A DNA stretch of 64,000 nt from Lysobacter sp. Root494 (GTDB lineage Bacteria > Pseudomonadota > Gammaproteobacteria > Xanthomonadales > Xanthomonadaceae). Within the stretch, counting starts at the first letter, position 1; each line of letters opens with the position of its first letter. The notes under the pieces were generated by a model. That model was given only the letters and a program-made list of their open reading frames with translations, did no database searches and had not been told where the DNA came from. The position numbers were made by a program, and so were the translations under genes. The DNA is taken from contig NZ_LMFH01000005.1 in assembly GCF_001427225.1 (NCBI RefSeq), positions 513,045-577,044 on the forward strand, in the 5' to 3' direction. Positions 15,200 through 24,117 of this stretch are shown here, one piece after another.

Positions 15200-17178
15200 A
15201 GTTCCGCGATCGCCGCCATGCCGGACAGGCGTTGGCGATAGCGTTGTCGCGCTATGCCGGCCGCGATGACGTGGTGGTGCTGGCGCTGCCGCGCGGCGGT
15301 GTGCCGGTGGCGTTCGAGGTGGCTCGTTCGTTGCGCGCGCCGCTGGATGTTTTTCTCGTACGCAAGCTTGGCGTGCCCGGACACGAAGAACTTGCCATGG
15401 GCGCCATCGCCAGTGGCGGCGTCCGCGTCATGAACGACGAGATCGTACGCGCGCTGCGATTGGACAAGACCCACATCGAACCGGTCGCAGCGAGCGAACA
15501 ACGCGAACTCGCGCGTCGCGAAACCGCCTATCGCGAGGGCCGCAGCGACGTGGATGTCCGTGGCAGGGTCGTGATCATCATCGACGACGGCCTCGCCACC
15601 GGCGCGACGATGCGCGCTGCGGTGAAGGCGTTGCGGATGCGTCAGCCCAGGCAGGTCGTGGTAGCCGTGCCGGTCGGTGCGGAAGACACCTGCAAAGCGC
15701 TACGCCGCGAAGCGGATGAAGTGATCTGCCTGCACACACCCGAGCCCTTCGGCGGGGTGGGGGCCTGGTACGACGACTTCAGCCAGACCGGGGACGACGA
15801 GGTGCGGCAACTGCTGGCTGCTTCGGCAGGGGCGGTGGTCGGCACGCATGGGTCGCCATCGAAACGAAGCAGGGCGTCGCAGCGCCTGCTGCAGCACGTG
15901 CTGCCGATGGCCGGCGCGGACGCCGATTTCGACGTGTTGCTCCAACGTATCGGTGATGCGCCGGTGGTACTGCTGGGTGAGGCGTCGCACGGTACCGACG
16001 AGTTCTACCGCACGCGGGCCGACATCACGCGACGGCTGATCACCGAGCGTGGCTTCAATGCGGTCGCTGTGGAAGCCGACTGGCCCGATGCCTATCGCGT
16101 GAATCGCTTCGTCCGCGGCGATGACGAGGATGCCGATGCGGACGCCGCGCTGTCCGGCTTCCTGCGCTTCCCGACCTGGATGTGGCGCAACGAGGTGGTG
16201 CGCGACTTCGTCGGCTGGCTGCGGCAGCACAACGACGGCGTCGCCGAGTCGCAACGCGTCGGCTTCTATGGGCTCGATCTCTACAGCCTGCACGGCTCCA
16301 TTGCAGCGGTGCTCGATTACCTGCACCAGACCGATCCGGAGGCCGCGCAGCGCGCCCGTTATCGCTATTCCTGTTTCGACCACTTCGGCGAGGACGTGCA
16401 GGCCTACGGTTACGCAGCCAGCTTCGACCTGTCGCAGAGCTGCGAGGACGAAGTCGTGGCGCAATTGCGCGAGATCAGCCGCGCCGCATCGCGCATCGAC
16501 GGCCATCGCGACGACGATCTGTTTTTCGCCGAACAGAACGCGCGCCTGGTGCGCAATGCGGAGGCATATTACCGAAGCATGTTCCGTGGCCGGGTTTCGT
16601 CGTGGAACCTGCGCGATACGCACATGATGGAAACACTGCAGGCGTTGATCGATCGTGGTGAACAGCGCGGCCGTCCACTGAAGGTGGCGGTATGGGCGCA
16701 CAACTCGCACCTGGGCGATGCGCGTGCGACCGAGATGGGCGAGCGGGGCGAACTCAACCTGGGACAGCTGGTTCGCGAGCACCATGCGGCTCGTAGCGTG
16801 CTGGTTGGCTTCAGCACCTACGAAGGCACGGTCACCGCGGCGACGAACTGGGACGAACCCGCGCAGCGACGCCGGGTTCGTCCCGGAATGGCCGGCAGCT
16901 ACGAGAAGCTGTTTCACGAAACCGGGCTGTCGCGCTTCCAGCTGGATCTCGCCAATCCAGCGCTCGAGGCGGACCTGCGCGGCCCGCTGCTGCAACGCGC
17001 GATCGGCGTGATCTACCGGCCCGAGACCGAACGCCTGAGCCATTACTTCAATGCCCGACTGAGCGATCAGTTCGACTGGATGATCCATGTCGACCAGACG
17101 CGCGCACTGGGACCGCTGGAGCCCGGAGTACGCTGGCACCACGACGAGCCGCCGGAGACCTGGCCCAGCGGCATCTGA
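15196..17178 (+). CDS. phosphoribosyltransferase-erythromycin esterase fusion
   Basis: A 660-residue protein with two domains often encoded separately. Residues 1-215 are a type I phosphoribosyltransferase: LALPRGGVPVAFEVA, and the PRPP loop VIIIDDGLATGATM (about 126-139). Residues about 240-650 are an EreA/EreB-like esterase: LLGEASHGTDEFY with the catalytic-type Glu/His, VEADWPDAYRVN, and VWAHNSHLGDARATEMG with two further His. Family members hydrolyse macrolide lactones or have unknown esterase roles; this one need not give resistance. It starts at ATGA overlapping the preceding hydrolase gene. Nothing indicates membrane or secreted location. Confidence 0.88.
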   Translation: MKFRDRRHAGQALAIALSRYAGRDDVVVLALPRGGVPVAFEVARSLRAPLDVFLVRKLGVPGHEELAMGAIASGGVRVMNDEIVRALRLDKTHIEPVAASEQRELARRETAYREGRSDVDVRGRVVIIIDDGLATGATMRAAVKALRMRQPRQVVVAVPVGAEDTCKALRREADEVICLHTPEPFGGVGAWYDDFSQTGDDEVRQLLAASAGAVVGTHGSPSKRSRASQRLLQHVLPMAGADADFDVLLQRIGDAPVVLLGEASHGTDEFYRTRADITRRLITERGFNAVAVEADWPDAYRVNRFVRGDDEDADADAALSGFLRFPTWMWRNEVVRDFVGWLRQHNDGVAESQRVGFYGLDLYSLHGSIAAVLDYLHQTDPEAAQRARYRYSCFDHFGEDVQAYGYAASFDLSQSCEDEVVAQLREISRAASRIDGHRDDDLFFAEQNARLVRNAEAYYRSMFRGRVSSWNLRDTHMMETLQALIDRGEQRGRPLKVAVWAHNSHLGDARATEMGERGELNLGQLVREHHAARSVLVGFSTYEGTVTAATNWDEPAQRRRVRPGMAGSYEKLFHETGLSRFQLDLANPALEADLRGPLLQRAIGVIYRPETERLSHYFNARLSDQFDWMIHVDQTRALGPLEPGVRWHHDEPPETWPSGI

Positions 17179-17322
17179 CGTCGGTATTCGACCAGCAGGG
17201 CGTGGCCGTCGCAGCTTGTGCAAGGCAGATCGAAGCGCAATAGGATGCGAACGGCGCTGCCCCTGTGGCGGTGCCGGTCCAGGCAGGAGCCTGGATCACC
17301 GGGGGTGATCAGGAGCCCGCTC

Positions 17323-18285
17323 ATGCGACCCATGTTGCGCACGCATTCGCGGAGTGCTTCCAGGACTGCGTCCTGGGGCATCCGCTTGCTCTGTATCGCG
17401 TTGTTGACTGGCGCCAGTCCATTGGTATCGGCACAACAGCTGTCCAACGCCGTCAACTCGCCGAAGCAAAATACTGCGGCCCTGGCCGACACCACCGCAG
17501 ACCTCACGCAGGCCGCGGCGGCACTACTGCCCGTCAGCGTCAGCGCAAGCGGGAACCATGCCGAGATGCAGGTCGGCGAACCGATCCTGCCCTTGCTGGA
17601 GGTGAGTCTCGACTTCCAGGACGCCACGGGCCTGAGCCCTTCGTCGCTTGGCGCTTCCGCGCGACTGGTGAATCCCGGCGATGCCGGTCTCCTGGCACGC
17701 CTGGCCGACCTCAACCTCACGCCACTCACCGACACGCTCAACATACTGGTCACGATCGAGCCACCGGCGAATGGCGGCCTCAGCTTCCGCGGCACCGGCC
17801 GGCTCGAAATCCACACGCACCTGTTGCCTTACACGCAAGGCAGTTCGCTTCGCGTCTTCAAGGCGCCGTTGCTGGGACCGTTCCGCGATGTCACCGATGA
17901 GATCGCACAAGGCAGCGTGCGGGCCCGCACGACGTACGGCGGGTTCTCGCAATTCCTCATCCTGGTCGACCTGCGTCCCACCCGCATGGTGGTCGACGAA
18001 AAGATCGGATGGCTGCGCAACCACGTCGCTGCGCTGCCGGTCTCCGAACGAGCACCGCTGGATACGTTGCTCGACCAGGCGGATGCGGCTGTCGATGCCG
18101 CCGACTATCCCGCCGCCATCGCGGCCGTCGACGCATTCCGTGCACGCGTACAGGCGCGGGCCGGGCAGTACATCGCGAACGAGTGGCGCGCCACGCACGA
18201 TGTCGAGAACGATGCGGGGCAACTGATCGCCGGCGCCAGCACGTTGCGATTCAGCGTCGCCTATCTGCGCGACTACGGGCAGTAA
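17323..18285 (+). CDS. secreted protein of unknown function
   Basis: About 320 residues. The ATG of MRPMLRTHSRSASR is 7 bases after AGGAG. A long signal peptide (hydrophobic core IRLLCIALLTGASPLV, cleavage likely after VSA, about residue 38) sends it to the periplasm. The mature part shows regular beta-rich segments (LNILVTIEPPANGGLSFRG, GRLEIHTHLLPY), then a helical C-terminal part (IGWLRNHVAALPVSERAPLD ... AAVDAFRARVQARAG). I recognise no family with confidence. It is followed by a hairpin terminator and a tRNA on the opposite strand. Confidence 0.7.
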   Translation: MRPMLRTHSRSASRTASWGIRLLCIALLTGASPLVSAQQLSNAVNSPKQNTAALADTTADLTQAAAALLPVSVSASGNHAEMQVGEPILPLLEVSLDFQDATGLSPSSLGASARLVNPGDAGLLARLADLNLTPLTDTLNILVTIEPPANGGLSFRGTGRLEIHTHLLPYTQGSSLRVFKAPLLGPFRDVTDEIAQGSVRARTTYGGFSQFLILVDLRPTRMVVDEKIGWLRNHVAALPVSERAPLDTLLDQADAAVDAADYPAAIAAVDAFRARVQARAGQYIANEWRATHDVENDAGQLIAGASTLRFSVAYLRDYGQ

Positions 18286-18304
18286 CCGATCACCCAGAAA
18301 CAGG

Positions 18305-18335
18305 AAAGCCCCGGAAGCTGTTTTTCCGGGGCTTT
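18305..18335. terminator. bidirectional hairpin terminator
   Basis: A perfect 12-base stem (18305-18316 with 18324-18335) with a 7-base loop, A-rich on the left and T-rich on the right. It can end both the secreted-protein gene (plus) and the tRNA-Ala transcript (minus). Confidence 0.8.
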
Positions 18336-18350
18336 CGAGACTGGATGAAT

Positions 18351-18426
<76 letters not shown>

Positions 18427-18466
18427 ACGTAAGGCTGCAAAGTCTACCGGCCGAACTCAGGGGGCG

Positions 18467-19567
18467 CTAGTCCTGCGCGGCGAGCAGTGTGGCCAGGGCA
18501 GGTTCCAGCGCCTCCCGGCGCCACCCGGCGAGGGCGGCGGGCCACCGGCCTTCATCGAGCAGGGCCTGAAGCCAGCGACGGGATGCGAGCACACCGTCCG
18601 GCAGCCCGAGTTCGGCGCTGCGCTTGCTGACGGCATCCTGCATTTTCTTCAGGCGCTGCTTGTCGCGGGTTTCCCCGACGCTGGCATCGGGAGCATCGGC
18701 TTCGTCCGCGAGTGGCGTGGTCAGTGCGCGCCAGATTGCGTCACCGAGTTTGCGTGGCGCTTTCGGATGCGCGTCGAGTTGCGCCTGCAGGCCATCGCGA
18801 TCGGCGGGTGGCATGCGCGCGAGCGCAACCGCGAGTTCGTTGTCGAGGATCCAGCCGCGCGGACGATCGTTGTCGCGGGCGTAGGCATCGCGCCAGCGCA
18901 GCAGGCGAACGAGCCGCTGCTGGGCTGGCATGTCGAGGAACTGCGCGCTGCGCATGGACAGGTGCGGCCAGCGTTCCGGGCCTTCGTTCTCGGCATTGCT
19001 GATCGTGCGGATCGCGTCTTCGACAAGCCACTCGCGACGGTTCAGTTGCGCGAGCATCCCGTCGAGCGTGTCATGCATGGCGGCGAGATGCCGTACATCG
19101 TCGGCGGCATATTCGAGCTGCGAGGGCGAGAGCGGACGGCGCAGCCAGTCGGACCGGGTTTCGCCCTTGGCCAGGGCGACGCCGGTGAGTTGTTCCACCA
19201 GCTTCTGGTAGCCGACGCCAGCGCCGATGCCCGCAAGCGCCGCGGCGAGTTGCGTGTCGTACAGCGGCTTGGGCACCACGCCGCAGGCGTGCCTGAAGGC
19301 GACGAGGTCCTCGCTGGGACTGTGCATCACCTTCAGGATCGCCTCGTTGGCGAGGATCGGCGCGAGCGCGGCATTCATGCCTGGAACCAGAGGATCGATC
19401 AGCAGCACGGCCGGATTCCCGCTGCTGTCGTCGAGTGCGATCTGCACCAGCGCGAGTTGCGGCCAATAGGTGCGCTCGCGGATGAATTCGGTATCGAGCC
19501 CGATGCGAGCGGGAACGTGCGAGAAGTGCGCCAGCAATGCGGCGGGGTCGGAAATCCAGACGTGCAT
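18467..19567 (-). CDS. rnd: ribonuclease D
   Basis: A 366-residue 3'-5' exoribonuclease for tRNA maturation. DEDD exonuclease domain: motif I LDTEFIRE (Asp25, Glu27), motif II around VMHSPSEDL, motif III YAADDVRHL with the Tyr/Asp pair typical of DEDDy enzymes. HRDC-type helical domain(s) follow (about 205-290: SMRSAQFLDMPAQQRLVRLL). The start is placed at MHVWISDP; upstream codons have no family similarity. The gene sits next to a tRNA and is divergent from the lipoprotein gene at 19698. Confidence 0.93.
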   Translation of the reverse strand: MHVWISDPAALLAHFSHVPARIGLDTEFIRERTYWPQLALVQIALDDSSGNPAVLLIDPLVPGMNAALAPILANEAILKVMHSPSEDLVAFRHACGVVPKPLYDTQLAAALAGIGAGVGYQKLVEQLTGVALAKGETRSDWLRRPLSPSQLEYAADDVRHLAAMHDTLDGMLAQLNRREWLVEDAIRTISNAENEGPERWPHLSMRSAQFLDMPAQQRLVRLLRWRDAYARDNDRPRGWILDNELAVALARMPPADRDGLQAQLDAHPKAPRKLGDAIWRALTTPLADEADAPDASVGETRDKQRLKKMQDAVSKRSAELGLPDGVLASRRWLQALLDEGRWPAALAGWRREALEPALATLLAAQD

Positions 19568-19697
19568 GAAGGGGAGGATAGGGCAGGTTGCCGCGGCGGG
19601 CGACAATAGCCTACTTTCGCGTTGGCGCGATCGGCTCCGGATTCATCTGCAGCGGAGCCACGTCCGTCGACATTTCGCATTGCGTGCGGGGAGTTGG

Positions 19698-21578
19698 GTG
19701 GCCTTGAACCGGAAGCGGCAAACCTCACCACGACTGGCATCGGGGATCGGGCTTTGCCTCGTGCTGCTGGTGCTGGCAGGTGGTTGCGGCCGAAAGCAGG
19801 CTGAAAAGGAGAAGGTCGCGTCCCGCACGCCTTTGGTCACCATCGGCGAAGACCAGTCGGTGTCATCCGTGCCCGCGTGGCGCGCCCCCGCCATCGAAGT
19901 GACCGACGAGAGCGCGACGGCATTGCGCAAGCGCGCAGGAGCGGCGCTGAAGGCGGGACATCTGTACGGCGATGCCAATGACGCCGATGCCGCCATTCCG
20001 CTGTATCTCGCGCTGCAGAAGCACGCGCCGCAGGACGCGAACATCCGCAAGGCATTGCGCGAAGCCTTGCGTGCATTGCTGGGTGAAGGCGCTGATGCAC
20101 TGGCCGCGATCGACGACGATCCGCAGGAATTGCGCCATGCGCACGAAATCGCGGCCGTGGCGCGCGTGGTCGCGCCAGGGGATGCGCGCGTGGAGGCGTT
20201 CCTCGACAAGCTCGACAGTGCGGACGAGGCTGCGCATGCCAACCAGTTGGGCGAGATCGCCCTCAATGCCGGACGCATCGGTGAAAAGAACGAAGCCGAC
20301 GGTGCAATCGCCTACTTCCGGGAAGCGCTGGAGCAACGGCCTGCCGACAGTCGCGCGCAACAGGGCCTGGCCGCCGCGGAAAGCGCGTTGATTCGGCGCG
20401 CCGAAATGGCGGCGGGCAAGGATGATTTTGAAGGTGCCGCCCGCTGGCTCGACTCGGCCAGCATCGTCCGCCCCAAATTCGGTACGGTGCCGGACGCACG
20501 TGGACGCATCGCGATGCTGCGCGCAACGCGCGTGAATGGCTTGCGAGACGCGGGCATTGCCGAACTTGCGACGCCGACCGCGCCCGGATTGCGGCGCGCG
20601 CGCGAAAAACTCGGGCAACTGCTGCGCATTGCGGCGCCCGCGGATCCGGCGGTGATGGAACTGCGTACGCGCATCGAAATGGCGGCGCACTATGGCTTGT
20701 TCCGTTCCGGACAGGCATTCACCGATGCGATGGTGAACGGTGGTCGTGGTCCGCAGCTGGTGGTCGTGCCGCATGGCGCGTTCCGCATGGGGGCGGCGGA
20801 AGCAGAGCTCGACTCCACCGATGCCGAACGGCCTGCGCGCAATATCCGCTTCGAACGCGGCTTCGCGATGTCGCGAACCGAAGTCACCGTGGCGGAGTTC
20901 CGCCGTTTCGTGAGAGCGACCGGTCATCGGGCGCGTGCCAGCCGGCGCGGCTATTCGACGATCTATGACGAGCGCAGCGGCAACTTCGTGCGAGCGGGCA
21001 ATGTCGACTGGCAGTCCGACTACGTGGGCAGGCCCGCGGCCGATGACATGCCGGTGCTGCATGTCAGCGTGGGCGACGCGACGCGCTATGCCGAGTGGTT
21101 GTCCGAGCAGACCGGACAGCGCTACCGGCTGCCGAGCGAAGCGGAGTTCGAATACGCGTTGCGTGCGGGCAATCAGTCGCGCTATCCGTGGGGCGAAGGA
21201 TCGCCACCGGCCCGCGCGGGGAACGTCACCGGTGCGAACGATGTGTCGCCGGGCGGGCGCCGGTGGACGAACGCGTTCGCGGGATACGGCGATGGTGCCT
21301 GGGGTCCTGCTCCCGTGGGCAGTTACCAGCCCAATCGCTGGGGCGTGCACGATCTGGCAGGCAACGTGAGCGAATGGGTCGAGGATTGCTGGCACAGCAG
21401 TTACCGGCGCGCGCCCCGCGATGGCCGCTCCTGGGTGAATCCGGGCTGCCGCAACCAGGTCATCCGTGGCGGCTCGTGGGCGAACTCGCCGGCGCACACG
21501 CGCTCGGCCTGGCGGCAGGGCACCGACATCAACAACACGAACGCGCGGGTAGGGTTCCGGCTGGTGCGGGAAATCTGA
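19698..21578 (+). CDS. lipoprotein with TPR-like region and sulfatase-modifying-factor (FGE/SUMF1) domain
   Basis: About 626 residues. GTG at 19698 is favoured (GGGGAG just upstream); TTG at 19704 is an alternative with better spacing. Hydrophobic segment GLCLVLLVLAGGC ends in Cys30, a plausible lipobox. Residues about 70-330 are Ala-rich helical repeats resembling TPRs (PLYLALQKHAPQDANIRKAL; AIAYFREALEQRPADSRAQQ). Residues about 345-625 are an FGE-sulfatase domain (VVVPHGAFRMGA, RLPSEAEFEYALRAG, RGGSWANSP, RVGFRLVREI). FGE-fold domains in non-sulfatase contexts often act as binding or regulatory modules, so formylglycine formation should not be assumed. Confidence 0.82.
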   Translation: MALNRKRQTSPRLASGIGLCLVLLVLAGGCGRKQAEKEKVASRTPLVTIGEDQSVSSVPAWRAPAIEVTDESATALRKRAGAALKAGHLYGDANDADAAIPLYLALQKHAPQDANIRKALREALRALLGEGADALAAIDDDPQELRHAHEIAAVARVVAPGDARVEAFLDKLDSADEAAHANQLGEIALNAGRIGEKNEADGAIAYFREALEQRPADSRAQQGLAAAESALIRRAEMAAGKDDFEGAARWLDSASIVRPKFGTVPDARGRIAMLRATRVNGLRDAGIAELATPTAPGLRRAREKLGQLLRIAAPADPAVMELRTRIEMAAHYGLFRSGQAFTDAMVNGGRGPQLVVVPHGAFRMGAAEAELDSTDAERPARNIRFERGFAMSRTEVTVAEFRRFVRATGHRARASRRGYSTIYDERSGNFVRAGNVDWQSDYVGRPAADDMPVLHVSVGDATRYAEWLSEQTGQRYRLPSEAEFEYALRAGNQSRYPWGEGSPPARAGNVTGANDVSPGGRRWTNAFAGYGDGAWGPAPVGSYQPNRWGVHDLAGNVSEWVEDCWHSSYRRAPRDGRSWVNPGCRNQVIRGGSWANSPAHTRSAWRQGTDINNTNARVGFRLVREI

Positions 21579-21644
21579 ATTGAGGCATGCTGGCCCGCAT
21601 CGGCCGCGATGATCATCGTGGCCGATCACGACACGGAGACCACG

Positions 21645-22574
21645 ATGAGAGTTGATCCTTTCGGCAACCAGCAGGCGCCTCGCCGGCGCGGCTTCGGACT
21701 GGGTGGCATTCGTTGGTGGATCCTGATCCTGTTCGCCGGTTATGCGGCGTGGTCATGGTTCGGCAGTGCCGAAACCGATCCCTACACCGGCGAAACCGCA
21801 CATTACGGCGCCTCGCCCGAGGAAGAAGTGCAGCTCGGCGCGCAGGCTTACCAGCAGGTCCAGAGCGACGCGGCGGCGCAGGGCGCACTCCTCCCTGCGA
21901 ACTCTCAAGTGAGCCAGCAGATCCGGGAGATCGCCAGCCGCCTGGTCAATCGCGTGCCTCAGGTGACGGCGGATCTGGCTGCGATGAACCAGCAGCAGGT
22001 CCCGGGCACGTACCAGAGCTTCCAGTGGGACGTGAGCGTGATCCAGTCCGAGGAGGCAAACGCGTTCTGCCTGCCGGGCGGCAAGATGGCGGTGTACACG
22101 GGGCTGCTTCCGATTGCGGAGAACCAGAACGCGATGGCGATCGTGATGGGCCATGAAATCGCACACGCGCTGCTTCGCCACGGCTCACAGCGCATGGCGC
22201 AGCAGAAGCTGGTGCAGGTGGGACAGATGGCCGCGGGTGTCGCGCTGGGTGGCATGGATCCGCAGCAGCAACAGGCGGTGATGGCGGCGCTCGGCGCAGG
22301 CGCGCAGTACGGCTTCATCCTGCCCTACGGACGCAACCACGAGACCCAGGCCGACAAGGTAGGCCTGATGCTTGCGGCGGCGGCGTGCTACGACCCACGC
22401 GAAGCCATTCCCTTGTGGGAGCGCATGTCGCAGCTGGGCGGCGGCGAGCGTCCGCCGGAATTCGCGTCGACCCATCCGGACCCGGCGAACCGCATCCAGA
22501 CATTGCAGTCCCTGATGCCTACGGCGGAAGCGTTCTACTCGAAATATTGCGCCGGGCAGCCGCCCCTGCGCTGA
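21645..22574 (+). CDS. M48 family metalloprotease, membrane-anchored
   Basis: About 309 residues. The ATG is 6 bases after GGAG. One N-terminal membrane helix (WWILILFAGYAAWSWF, about 18-35) anchors a periplasmic peptidase domain with the zinc motif GHEIAHALLRH, a third ligand in the NHETQADKVG block, and EFASTHPDPANR typical of LoiP/YcaL/YfgC-like M48 proteases. Its likely role is quality control of envelope proteins. Gene symbol withheld because several paralogous groups share this layout. Confidence 0.88.
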   Translation: MRVDPFGNQQAPRRRGFGLGGIRWWILILFAGYAAWSWFGSAETDPYTGETAHYGASPEEEVQLGAQAYQQVQSDAAAQGALLPANSQVSQQIREIASRLVNRVPQVTADLAAMNQQQVPGTYQSFQWDVSVIQSEEANAFCLPGGKMAVYTGLLPIAENQNAMAIVMGHEIAHALLRHGSQRMAQQKLVQVGQMAAGVALGGMDPQQQQAVMAALGAGAQYGFILPYGRNHETQADKVGLMLAAAACYDPREAIPLWERMSQLGGGERPPEFASTHPDPANRIQTLQSLMPTAEAFYSKYCAGQPPLR

Positions 22575-22668
22575 AGCCTGGTCGATAGTTTCGCCCGGAA
22601 AACGAAGGGAACGAGAAGACCAGCGCTGTAACGCGTGCTGCGCGCGTGCACGCGGTGAACTGCAAAAC

Positions 22669-22695
22669 AGAAGAGCCGGGAAACCCGGCTCTTCT
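22669..22695 (-). terminator. hairpin terminator of phaR
   Basis: A perfect 12-base stem (22669-22680 with 22684-22695) with an AAA loop. On the minus strand it is followed by TTTT, which fits a Rho-independent terminator for phaR. It can also serve the M48 gene. Confidence 0.75.
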
Positions 22696-22725
22696 GGTTG
22701 AAGCGAACGTGTCGGAACGACGCCG

Positions 22726-23217
22726 TCAGCGCTTCGTGTCGGCCTTCGGCTTTGCGGTTCCCGGATTGGCGCTGGTGCCCATGCTGCCGGCCATGTTCTT
22801 CTGGAATTCCTGCCACATCGCGAGATTGCGCTCGGTGAGCTGGTTCATCATCGTCCACGGGGTCTGGCCCAGCAGTCCGCCGATCTGGGTGCGGAACTGC
22901 TGTTGCTGGTCGAGGAAGATCTGCATCGACCGCTCGAGATAGTTGCCCATGAAGCCTTGCAGCGAATCGCCGTAGAACCGGATGATCTGGCTCAGCAACT
23001 GTGTCGACAGGACGGGGTCGCCGTCGGACTCGTGCTCCGCGATGATCTGCAGGAGTACCTGGCGGGTGAGGTCCTCGCCCGACTTCGCGTCACGGACCTC
23101 GAAGTCCTCGCCATCGACGATGAGCTGCCGCACATCCTCGATGGTGATGTAGCTCGATATCTCGGTGTCGTAGAGACGACGGTTGGGGTACTTCTTGATG
23201 ATGCGGTGCGAACTCAT
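22726..23217 (-). CDS. phaR: polyhydroxyalkanoate synthesis regulator PhaR
   Basis: A 163-residue DNA-binding regulator of polyhydroxybutyrate storage. The N-terminal PHB_acc_N domain is well preserved (IIKKYPNRRLYDTEISSYIT), followed by the PHB_acc domain (FYGDSLQGFMGNYLERSMQI) and a Gln/Lys-rich tail. PhaR binds polymer granules and represses phasin and its own promoter. The acetoacetyl-CoA reductase gene lies just upstream on the same strand, about 120 bases away, consistent with one pathway. Confidence 0.93.
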   Translation of the reverse strand: MSSHRIIKKYPNRRLYDTEISSYITIEDVRQLIVDGEDFEVRDAKSGEDLTRQVLLQIIAEHESDGDPVLSTQLLSQIIRFYGDSLQGFMGNYLERSMQIFLDQQQQFRTQIGGLLGQTPWTMMNQLTERNLAMWQEFQKNMAGSMGTSANPGTAKPKADTKR

Positions 23218-23335
23218 CGAGCGCCGACTCTAAATCGTGATGCTGCGCAGCATGGCGCAGGGGCGGTTGCCTTGCAACTCGCCCCGGATATGTGCCGCCG
23301 GCTGCGGCGGGGACGGCGAAAACGGGCGTCTGCGG

Positions 23336-24076
23336 TTACCAGCCCATGTACTGGCCGCCGTTGGCGGACAGGTTCGCGCCGGTGATCCAGCCGGCCTCGT
23401 CGGGAATGAAGAACGACACGGCGTAGGCGATTTCCTCGGGCGAGCCGAGCCGGCCGGTCGGGATCTGGGCAATGATCTTGTTGCGCACGTCTTCCGGTAC
23501 CGCCATCACCATGTCGGTCGCGATGTAGCCCGGGCAGACCGTATTGACGGTGACGCCGAAGCGCGCGTTTTCCTGGGCCAGGGAAATGGTGAAGCCGTGC
23601 ATGCCGGCCTTGGCCGCTGCGTAATTGGCCTGACCGTACTGGCCTTTCTGGCCGTTGATCGAACTGATCTGCACGATCCGGCCCCATTTGCGGTCGCGCA
23701 TGCCTTCGATCACCGGGCGGGTGACGTTGAAGCAGGAATTCAGGTTGGTGGTGATCACTTCGTTCCACTGCTGCGGCGTCATGCGGTGGAAGGTGGTGTC
23801 GCGGGTGATGCCGGCATTGTTGACCAGGATTTCGACCGGACCGAGCTGGCGTTCCACTTCGCGCACCATCGCCGTGGCATCTTCAGGCGAGGACACGTCG
23901 CCAGGTGCCAGCGCAACGTCCACGCCCTGGGCGCGCATCTGTTCCTGCCATGCCTTCGCCTTTTCCTCGTTGCGATAGTTGGTAGCGACCTTGTGTCCCA
24001 TCCCAGCGAGGCGTTTGACGATCGAGGTGCCGATGCCGCCGGTACCGCCCGTAACGAGTGCGACGCGTGATTGCAT
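23336..24076 (-). CDS. phbB: acetoacetyl-CoA reductase
   Basis: A 246-residue short-chain dehydrogenase that reduces acetoacetyl-CoA to (R)-3-hydroxybutyryl-CoA with NADPH. Cofactor motif TGGTGGIG (9-16), NNAG, catalytic Ser (QISSING) and Tyr-Lys (YGQANYAAAKAG) are all present. The C-terminus GANLSANGGQYMGW is characteristic of PhaB/PhbB rather than FabG. It is next to phaR. No PHA synthase (phaC/phaE) is present here, so the rest of the pathway must lie elsewhere. Confidence 0.93.
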   Translation of the reverse strand: MQSRVALVTGGTGGIGTSIVKRLAGMGHKVATNYRNEEKAKAWQEQMRAQGVDVALAPGDVSSPEDATAMVREVERQLGPVEILVNNAGITRDTTFHRMTPQQWNEVITTNLNSCFNVTRPVIEGMRDRKWGRIVQISSINGQKGQYGQANYAAAKAGMHGFTISLAQENARFGVTVNTVCPGYIATDMVMAVPEDVRNKIIAQIPTGRLGSPEEIAYAVSFFIPDEAGWITGANLSANGGQYMGW

Positions 24077-24117
24077 TTTTTCTCTCCATGAAGCGGCGAA
24101 GGAAGCCCGCAGGCATT

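Noticed and set aside
16000-17178. Macrolide resistance gene
   Set aside because: The EreA/B-like domain alone does not show macrolide esterase activity; most family members have unknown substrates.
15700-17223. A 507-codon minus-strand frame opposite the erythromycin esterase domain
   Set aside because: Shadow of a conserved protein.
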